Assembly: GCA_028386065.3 (NCBI GenBank)
Contig: JAKUCV010006784.1
Span: 127,458 to 191,457, forward strand
Direction of reading: 5' to 3'
DNA length: 64,000 nt
Source: Turnera subulata
Lineage: Eukaryota > Streptophyta > Magnoliopsida > Malpighiales > Passifloraceae
Below, piece after piece: positions 55,929 through 64,000 of this stretch. The notes beneath the pieces were generated by a model, which ran no database searches, was not told the origin of the DNA, and was given only the letters and a program-made list of their open reading frames with translations. A program made the translations under genes and the position numbers. Each line of letters starts with the position of its first letter. Positions within the stretch are counted from its first letter, which is position 1.

Positions 55929-57370
55929 TGTGAACACCTAAATTTGGCCCACAAATTTTCTACTAAAATTGAATTTTAAACATACTTGAACTTTGGATTG
56001 ATGAGATGATTCAATCTTAAGAATAAGACATGTTAAGAATTTAATCTAGTAGAAATAATATATTTTGGTAATTTGGACCTTTATGTATTCGAATTCTAGG
56101 ATTAATGAGATGATTTAATCTTAGGATAAAATATATATTAAAATTTATTTATGTCAAAATATGTTTTATTTCATTGTTTGGGCCTTTTATTTATTTTTAA
56201 CCCAATTATATTGAGATGATTTATTTTTGGGTTAGGGATGGATTTAAGGGTCCAAATTAATGAATTCTCCAGAGTTTAGTTAGCCCAAAAACACTTTACT
56301 TGCAGACTAATTTTGGTTCTGATTTTCGTGGAAAATCAGAATCAAATCACCCTTTAATTGGTAAATGTGTCTTTGGTATGATTTTGCTTAAAATGGGTGT
56401 TAATGTGTAATCAATCAGTTATGAAATGATTTGGAGGAGTAGTAATCAAGTGATAGAGTGATTCTGGGTTGATTAGGGGTTAATTACACGGCAGGATCAA
56501 ATCGGAGCTGAATTAGGGGGATTGAAACCTAAAAATGGAAAGAACGCACAAAACCGGAAGGACCCGACGGTCATCTCAGGATGACCGCCAAGTCCTGGCG
56601 GCCTTGTGGCCATGACTGCCGGTCATGGCGGTCATGGCCGCCCAGAAATGCCAATTTCCCTGATTTTTGTTTCCAATTCGATCCTACGCGGTTTTGGTCC
56701 AGATATTCGGGCATAATCTTCACCGTTAAGCAGGTCCACGCCCCTAGGCTTTCCAGAACACTATAAATAGGACCCCTCACACACATTTCAGAGGACACAA
56801 CATTCTTCACATACACACCCATAAGCTCTTTTTGCTTGGACAAACTCTACCTCTCCAAGCTTAGAAATATATTTTTAGGCAGAAACTCTGGAGAAATTTC
56901 ATAGGGTGTGTCATCAGTAGTTCAACAAGGAGGAATCAAGGAGAGGATCAACCATAGAGCTAAGAAGTGGCAATAAGGTGGGTGGAGAACACAACCCATT
57001 GCAAGGAGCTAGAGGAGGGCTACAAGAGGTAACACTAAACTCTTTTGATTGATCTTTGCTGATGATATGTTGATGCTTTTGATGATGTAAGTGGCAACAT
57101 AATGCCATGTTTAGAACTACGTGGCTTTGACCCCGGTCACTCGGGTACGTAGGTAGTCTCGGTTTTACAACGGGATGCAAGCCAAATCTTCTTCTTCTCC
57201 CCTTCTCTTTATTTTCCACACTTGTACACCTGCACAAAGCACACTTGTACTTTGCAATTGCACAAGGTTTCGACCCAAAACAGATGGGTGCCTAACACCT
57301 TCTCATTCGTGACGAACCCCCGATCTTATGGTTCGTCATGACCGGTTGCCTAAAGGAGTGACTAGAACTC
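55929..57370 (+). mobile_element. Tat/Ogre-like LTR copy C
   Basis: Starts TGTGAACACCTAAATTTGGCCC. Contains the GACCGCC/GGCGGTC cluster (56568-56645), an intact TATA box ACTATAAATAGGACCCC (56760-56776), and CCCCGGTCACTCGGGTACGTAGGTAGTC near 57131-57160. The end near GACGAACCCCCGATC (57311-57325) or slightly beyond is unsure. Confidence 0.65.
56760..56772 (+). promoter_or_regulatory. TATA box of LTR copy C
   Basis: ACTATAAATAGG; the same element in copy A is the target of the hAT insertion. Confidence 0.55.
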
Positions 57371-57663
57371 GTGTATACCACGAATTCTACTACTCACTTA
57401 ACCACCAAGCCACTTACCATTTCTTATGATATTATTACCATAAACGGTTAATTGTTCATTCCAGAATATAAATTAACAATTAGTATTAAATGAAGAAAAA
57501 TATTTTTGGTAGAAGCTATTATACGTAAAATGAATTTTTTCCTTACTTTTCATTCATCAATATCAATTCTCTTCTTTTGCTCTTATTTGTACCCATTTGG
57601 TGCTTCACTTTGATCACAATGCCTAGTAAGTCTATTAAAAGACATTATGAATAGTTAGATTTT

Positions 57664-58201
57664 TTAATTAAATATAATTATTTTAATTAAACAATGGTTA
57701 GTATTCTTACCTATTAGCTTTCCTTTCTTACACTTCTCAGCATCACCAAACTCGAAGAAGTCATATTTTAACACATTAGTTGAAATCGGAGTTGGAGCCT
57801 CTTTTGCAATTGTTGAGTTTGATAATATTATTTGCACATTCTGGTTGACTGTTGCATATCTTGGATCGGGCCTTTTTGCCGTTCCATTCATGAGTAAGTA
57901 AGTTTTGTCTTTCTGAAACAAATCTTTGAATTTCGCCACTCCTTCGCTAAACATTGTTGCTTGTATCTTTGTGCCCTTTAGATGTAGCCAGAAAGTAATA
58001 TTAAAATATGAATATTATTTATGGATTTAAAATATTATTAAACAGAATATGTATTTTTTTATAATAATGTATTTTACCTCATTATCTACGAAAATAACTT
58101 TCCATTTTTCACCTTCTGATCTTTCATTGTTGTAGTAATCTATAGAGCCTCGCCTCATCACCAACACTTTGAGGTTGAACTTCTTTGGATCTTTGTGCAT
58201 G
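57664..58201 (-). pseudogene. Helitron RPA1-like protein, two exons visible
   Basis: Exon 1 starts MHKDPKKFNLKVLVMRRG at 58201 and runs through WKVIFVDNE to a donor GAG|GTAAAA near 58079. Exon 2 follows an acceptor CATCTAAAG near 57980: GTKIQATMFSEGVAKFKDLF and YATVNQNVQIILSNST, ending near a donor GTAAGA at about 57712. This is an OB-fold single-stranded-DNA-binding domain of the kind carried by plant Helitrons. Later exons are missing. Confidence 0.7.
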
Positions 58202-58658
58202 TTTTCTTGTAATTTATTGATGCAAATGCATTGTAACTCGGCTATTAATTTTTCATCACAGAGAAATAAAATTAAAAATATATATGAATTTGTAAAAATA
58301 AATTGTGTAAACATTCATGTATTGAATACTGATGTCATTGATTTAAAACTGTTATTATCGTCACAGCAAATTAACAAATGTAGATTAATATTCCATGAAC
58401 ATTATTTGTCCATTTTAATACAGTAAATAACAAAAAAAACACAGAGTAGCAATTAAACAATGCTTTGGTATCGATTTAATTTGATTCAACCCCCTCCTAA
58501 TCATCATAATATCCATCTTCCAGCACAAGTAATAGCTGTATTATTAATAACATTATTAAATATCCTTCACTACAATAAACCAGGCGAATAGCATTGCAAC
58601 AGATCACAACAACTGAAGACATGATAAGCACAACATAATAAAGTAATAAATGACAGTA

Positions 58659-58985
58659 TCTTCAATTATCGCCTACCACAACAAATGAATTGTTTGTGTT
58701 AAGAATGTTGTCGCCTACCACAACAAATGAATTGTCTGGTCTGTTTTGTGCTGTTTGTCCATATTTCAACTCATCCTTGATCTCTTGCCATTCTGGATTA
58801 CATGTTATTGTTATAAACAAATTTGGTTTCCCAAATCGTTGAACCAATGTCATTTCATCTAAGTATTGACGTCGCATATCTCTTGGACCTGCGATAAAAG
58901 AACCTGGTAGTATGAGCCTTTTTCCAACTTCATTTACTCTAGTTTCTCCAGCCATGACACTATCAACAATACCTTGATATAATTC
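58659..58985 (-). pseudogene. Helitron Rep segment
   Basis: ELYQGIVDSVMAGETRVNEV, then LPGSFIAGPRDMRRQYLDEM and FGKPNLFITITCNPEWQEIK, are conserved Helitron Rep sequence ahead of the catalytic HUH region. It ends in a tandem repeat (NSFVVVGDN twice, 58670-58740) and then stops. The upstream continuation is at 60549. Confidence 0.85.
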
Positions 58986-60539
58986 GGGTTTTTGGATTTT
59001 TTTGGCCCCCATGTTTAGTGGTTTGGCCAATTTGGTACCCGACATTTTTTTTTGGCCGAGCATATACCCCGAGATTGCATGGGCAAGCCAAACGTAGACC
59101 CCTGGTCAGGTACCTGCTGACGTAGAGGCTGCCCGGATATGGAGTTTAGGGGATGCTTCAAAACGACGTCGTCTCGCACTAAAACGACGTCGTTTTCGCG
59201 TGTTGAGTGGACACGTCAGATCCATGTGCCCCTATGGGCCACGCATGTTACCAACCCGATTCCTTAACCTAACCGCTCCAAAAACCGGCCCAAAAACCAT
59301 CAACAATTGGTTGGAATTTGTTTTAAAAAACTGATATTTATTAATAAATGAATAATAATAGGAATATAACAAAAAGAATTAGAATCCACCAGTTATTTCC
59401 CCTTTTTTCAGATACCAATCGATGCTTTATTATCAAATAAAGTTATTTCCCTTTAAACTTTTACTTTCCTTTTTTTTTTTCATCATTGATATGTATTATT
59501 ACTGTTATCACCTCAGTAATAAAAACAAATAAATTCAGTCAATTATTTCCTTTTTTAAATTTTCCATTACTTTAACCTTTTTTTCCCTTTTTCTCAATAT
59601 GCCTTAAACGCCGTCTTCCCAAATCTTCATCTTCCCCAACATAAATTCCTTAAATCCATCCCACCACCTCCACTGCCGTCGTGGGTCAAAAAAATACCTC
59701 CACCGCCGCTGTCCACCCTCTCCACCACTCTCTCTTGATCTTTTTTTTTTTCCACCAAAAAAAGCCACTGTTAAATTGATTGGAAGATCCACTGCCGTCA
59801 TGTGTCAAGAAAACCCTCCACCGTCGCTGTCCACCCTCCCTTCTCGTTTCGCCACCATGAATGCCTACCCTTGCAGGCTCCACCTCGTCAACAATCCAAC
59901 ATACTTTGCCATCGAATCCTTCCTCTCCGCCTCCACCACTGGCCTCACAATCCTCTCCTTCCCCTTCTTCCTTTCCACTACCATAGAATCGGCCCTTGGT
60001 GGCGCCGCCACCACACCACCATCACCACCACCAAAACCAACCACGAAGTGCATCAACCCTTTACAACATCCAAAACCCATTGCCTATACACCACAAACAT
60101 ACCACGCCCACCAATCCCTCATGCCACCACCCCTCAGATTTTGCCCATCAGCAAACATCGTACATTCGAAAATGGAATCAAACAAACATAACCCACAATT
60201 AATTTCTGGAACCATGAAACCAGCAAAGTTACCCGGAGCTCCCAAGTGACCTATTGATCATTATCTTCTATAATAGGGATAAGATTCCGGCAAGCCAGCC
60301 ACCGGAAGAGATAAAGTAGAAGTCTTTCCATATTTATATCTTTCTGGGTTTGTGGGTTTTTTTTTTTTAACTTAGGTTGATTAATTTGATGCCGAGAAAG
60401 TTGAGAGGAAACTTCGTAATACTTGAGGGTTTTGTGTAGGGAGAATGAAACAGATTGTTTTGGAGCAAAATCAAAAAAATGTCAGGGTACCAAATTGGCC
60501 AAACCACTAAACATGAGGGCCCATAAAACCCAAAAACCC
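58986..60539. mobile_element. Mutator-like element MULE-2, possible Pack-MULE
   Basis: 1554 bp with TIRs of about 75-80 bp (GGGTTTTTGG.. at 58986 and complement ending 60539) and a perfect 9-bp TSD ATATAATTC (58977-58985 and 60540-60548). A perfect palindrome AAAACGACGTCGTTTT lies at 59181-59196. The interior (59600-60250) is C-rich and exon-like, with an open frame at 59776-60249 and a tandem duplication (CCACTGCCGTC..GCTGTCCACCCTC near 59660 and 59790). A captured host fragment is possible; the frame has no recognisable domain. Confidence 0.9.
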
Positions 60540-60548
60540 ATATAATTC

Positions 60549-60770
60549 TGATCTTATTTTTGATTGTTGTAGCCGAAAATAGTCGAGTCTTGTTGATTCG
60601 AGTTATATATACATGTCAACCACAAATTGTTGGAGCAATCTTCCAGCCCAACGAATTAAAGTCTATTCATAATTTCTTATTTGAAGCTTGTAGCAAGAAT
60701 ATTCTCTACAAGAAACTTTTGATGTTGTGGGTCTATGCACTCCTGCATAAAAAGAATTTTATTTTAACAA
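60549..60770 (-). pseudogene. Helitron segment upstream of Rep
   Basis: Decayed CYKLQIRN, LLQQFVVDMYI and TRLDYFRLQQSKIRS, the stretch that precedes ELYQG in Helitron proteins. Two or more frameshifts. Confidence 0.7.
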
Positions 60771-60805
60771 ACCAAATATTATATATAGAATATTGAGAAA
60801 AATTA

Positions 60806-61030
60806 TTAGAAATGATAATAATAGCATGTACCTTGATCTTCTCTTTCAAATATGTCATCAGAGGACGAAAACACAGGTGTATCGTAGTTGTTATCGATTG
60901 CAATATTTCTAGATCTACCATTCAGACGATCTTGTTTAAAAATATTTTGATGCCAACCAACTTCGCCTTTTGGAAAAAGTAGAGGGTATTGTAATGCATC
61001 ATAACAACTGGAAAAGTGCATCACCCTTTG
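60806..61030 (-). pseudogene. Helitron-like N-terminal domain
   Basis: VMHFSSCYDALQYPLLFPKG followed by EVGWHQNIFK is a hallmark of the Helitron N-terminal domain. The gypsy LTR is inserted just upstream, next to CTTTG at 61026-61030. Confidence 0.8.
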
Positions 61031-64000
61031 TGAAGCGCCCCGACCCGTATTTACCAGTTTCAGTAAACACGTGCCGGGACTGTACAACAGTAAATATAAC
61101 ACAAAACACAGCCCAATGACCCAAAGATAATCTCAATGAATAAATCAAAGAAACCGGCCCAACGGCCTAATGTCACGTCATAAACGTAAAAAATCTGGCC
61201 CATCGGCCCAACATCAAAACATGTCCCCCAAACCCAGGGACCCAAAATATAGCACAGCGGAAGTAATTTTAATCTCAATATTAACATATGCAAAACCTGA
61301 TGCAATCTAATGGATCCGAGTCTTGTCCGAGGGATAACGTCGCAGCCTGTCTGGAATGCATTATACCTGAACCACAAATAACTCAACCTACAGGATGAAA
61401 GCCCGCAGGTGAGGGGTGAGTCCGAAGTGCCCACCGGGTAAAACCCATAAGCAAATATGCATATACAAGCAACCGTAAATTTCCAAGTCACATTACCAAC
61501 ATTTAACTAAGGTTCTCACGAACATTAAATACACACTTGTGATTCTAGACACGCTATTCCAATTTTATTAACAGGGGCCCTATCACTAGTTAAATGGTGG
61601 CCGTTGCCTGGTAGTCAAGCTAGCTAGCCCGTGGATGCCGCCCTGGTACCTCCACGTATAACTGGCACAGACAGGGAGCAGACCCCAAGCACACTCTCCC
61701 TCAGCGCCTAAAATAATAATTGGTACAGACAGGGAGCAGACCCCAAGCACACTCTCTCCCAGCACCATAAATAAAAGACTACCATCTGGCTGTTCCAACA
61801 TTTAACCGTGACTTACTAGATGTCTAAGTGTTTCCATTTTATTAATATTATTGTTTTAGTCTTGATACCACAATACTGTTATCCAACCATCAACTCATTA
61901 TCCCGAGCAGGCTCGCAGCCTCTCCCCGGATAATCATCAATACCACTTAACCATGAGATTCCTCATAATAATGTTCCGGTACTCAAATCATGTCAACCTC
62001 ACAGACAACAACAACAACGGTAAATTTATCATCACTAACATCATCAACATCAACAACAATCAACACTTATCACAACAACCATTTACAACCACAACTTTAG
62101 TATCATATCAACAAACATCACACACAGTGAACAAACAACAACTTGATATCACGGGCAGTATATAAATATTTACTTATCCTCACCTTAGCCAATTACTCAA
62201 CTCCGAAAACATCAATCGGTCCAAACCCGGTTCCACAAGAACTGCTCGATATCGACTCCTATATAGCAAATAACAAATGCACACATAAGATGCACATAAT
62301 CGGTATGCCATGATGCCAATACTGCAAAATAAACCCATCCCGGTTCATATCCTTTATTATCATCTTTTACCGAAAATATTATACCGTACGTATATCCGAA
62401 TATTATTCCGGCACAATATTTTAGTTAAACTCCTTTCAAAATATTTTTTTAAAAAATAATTATACTTTTCCAAAATATAATTACCTTAATTTTTCTAGAA
62501 TATAACATACATATAACTTTTCCAAGATATTTCCAAAATTATATCTATTTTTATTTTCCAGAATCTCTTTTTCTAAATTATTTGATAAAAATAATTATTA
62601 TTATCACTTATATTCTTTTCCAAGAATATTAGTTATCATAAAATAGTCTTTCTAGAAGTTAATCACATATGTCTATATATATATATATATTTTGCTGGTA
62701 AAGCATTTACAATATATATATCTTTAAGGTATTTACTATAATCATGTTGTAATTATCTTAACCTCTTGAAAATGTTGTAATAGGGTAATTACTCCATTTA
62801 TTATATTTTTTTCTCCAAATATAGTTATATACCATATCTTCATATTTTCCAGAAAATATAACCCATATATATGTATATATTTTTTTTATTATTTTCCAGA
62901 TTATTTATTCCCATTAGTATATATTTTTACCATTTCGGATTGGGCCAAACAATATAACCAAATTCCAACCTATAAGCCCATCAGGTGAGCCCATAAGACC
63001 TTGATGCAGGCCCAAGCCACAAGGCCCAGGTGCAAGCATCACCAGTCCATGGCCCGTCCTAACATGACCCGGGTCAAAACCATAGCTACCGGGTCGACTC
63101 GGCCGTTACACGGGTCTTCTTCAACCCTTGGTGGCTCACCTCGATCCTTGCAGGCGGCGACAAACGGCGGGGCAGCGGTACAGGACAGGCGACAGGCGGC
63201 ACGAGGAAAGCGGCGAAAGGGAGAGCGCGGCGTCGGGTGCTGGTGTTGCTGGCGATGGCGCGGCGTGGTTGTAGTCGACGGCGGTAGCGAGCAGGTTGGC
63301 CTGCTTCTTGCCTCCAAGGGGCGGCGACGGCGAGGAGGGCGGCACGAGGTGCAGGCGAACGACAGGAAGCGAGTCGCTGGTGGCTGCAGGTGGTCGTCTC
63401 GGTCGTCGTGCTGCAGCGGAGAGGGAGCGACAACGGCGACGCGAGGAGGCAGATCTGCAGACGTGGTGAAGGCGTGAGCAAGGCGACCCGACGGCGTGGA
63501 AGGACGGCTCGACACAGCTTCGTCGAGAGGCGTGACGGTTTCTCCGGAGAGGAGGAGAAGAAGGAAGGCGGCTGGGCTGTGGCGGCTCAGGTTGCAGGCG
63601 GTCTCGGTGGTGGCGGCGTGTGAAGAGGGAGAAGAGATGGCGAGGGGAGGAGGAACTGATGGCGGTGCACGGGGGTGTGTGGAGGTGATGGTGGCCGGCG
63701 GTGGCTGTCTCGGTGGTGTGGTGTTTAGTTGTTTTTTTTTCTTTTCTTTTCTCTTTTCTGGTTTGGTTTTTGGTTGCACTGGTAACGGGTTGTAGGAAAA
63801 AGAAAGAAGGTTGCAGGAAAATATACTGAGGCTAGGTTTGCAGGAGAAGGAAAGGATGATGGGTTCTTGTGAATTTTTTTTTTTTGCAGGGAAGAAGAAA
63901 CACTCTAGGCAGGGAAAAGCAGGACATGGCACGGGTAATATTGGGAAAGGCAGCTCACAGGCGACACAGGAGAAAAGAAAGCGCCGCATGCATTATTGCC
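61031..64000 (-). mobile_element. gypsy LTR (runs off the window)
   Basis: Begins TGAAGCGCCCCGACCCGTAT, the complement of the end of the LTR at 31092-33883, and shares its internal blocks in order. It is therefore the 3' LTR, or a solo LTR, of a minus-strand element. The window ends before the other border, so it is longer than 2.97 kb. It contains a tandem duplication (CAGACAGGGAGCAGACCCCA at about 61670 and 61735) and a C-rich leader with GGTGAGCC (minus, 63133-63140). Long open frames at 63039-63989 are low-complexity Pro/Ser-rich leader, not a recognised protein. Confidence 0.8.

Larger units (their letters stand above)
57600..61030 (-). mobile_element. Helitron remnant
   Basis: Minus-strand Helitron coding blocks appear in the expected order from 61020 to 57664: Helitron-like N domain, Rep, then an RPA-like protein. 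No PIF1-type helicase motifs are found between Rep (58662) and RPA (58201), so a large piece is missing. MULE-2 splits it at 58986-60539 and a gypsy LTR cuts the right end at 61031. Terminal TC/CTRR ends not located. Confidence 0.8.

Noticed and set aside
63039..63989. 316-codon open frame on the minus strand, rich in Pro and Ser
   Set aside because: It lies inside a gypsy LTR leader, is low-complexity, has overlapping long frames on both strands from GC richness, and shows no domain.
1..64000. tRNA, rRNA or microRNA genes
   Set aside because: Reading both strands I found no stretch with tRNA box A/B spacing or rRNA similarity; the tRNA-like 12-mers are primer-binding sites next to LTRs.

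Overview
This window looks like nuclear DNA of a eudicot-type flowering plant. It is AT-rich and dominated by plant retroelements: Ty1/copia, Ty3/gypsy, L1-type LINEs with an RNase H tail, CACTA, Mutator-like, hAT and Helitron elements. The only host-type genes are remnants of the plant F-box/DUF295 family. I see no bacterial, organellar or viral gene set and no convincing tRNA or rRNA gene. Percent identities given below are by-eye comparisons, not computed.

Layout, left to right. 1-3500: the end of a CACTA element abuts a 5'-less copia RT/RNase H, followed by a copia LTR and a LINE tail. 4478-5354: a broken F-box/DUF295 gene on the minus strand. 6150-7178: a LINE zf-RVT/RNase H remnant. 7441-13527: a decayed copia with both LTRs and target-site duplication (TSD) ATCCA. 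13970-15414: a non-autonomous Mutator-like element with a perfect 9-bp TSD. 17.9-29.3 kb: three nested copias. The outermost (II) is split inside gag by element I (TSD ATGAA), a gag-protease-only element of about 2.3 kb. Element I is split in turn by element III (TSD GGTTA), whose 5' leader carries a striking array of paired 12-bp palindromes. 30-36.2 kb: two nearly identical direct repeats of about 0.43 kb bracket a gypsy LTR and a copia fragment. 36.3-46.7 kb: a LINE RT fragment and a DUF295 gene whose 3' end is duplicated on both sides of a minus-strand copia (V). Copia V is full of small hairpins with covarying stems, and its right LTR is split by a 1.77-kb solo LTR. 47.6-57.4 kb: a second CACTA end, then copies of one Tat/Ogre-like LTR family in both orientations, one carrying a fold-back insertion and a hAT inserted in its TATA box. 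57.6-61.0 kb: a Helitron remnant (Rep plus RPA, no helicase seen) split by a second Mutator-like element with a perfect 9-bp TSD. 61.0-64.0 kb: a gypsy LTR inserted in that Helitron.

No autonomous element is intact. The interest lies in structure: the AACATCGATGTT array, the C[NNGAA]G mini-hairpins, five tail-only retroposon insertions (one with an empty-site control), the shared primer-binding site TGGTAGCGGAGC, and two long direct duplications that flank element insertions.
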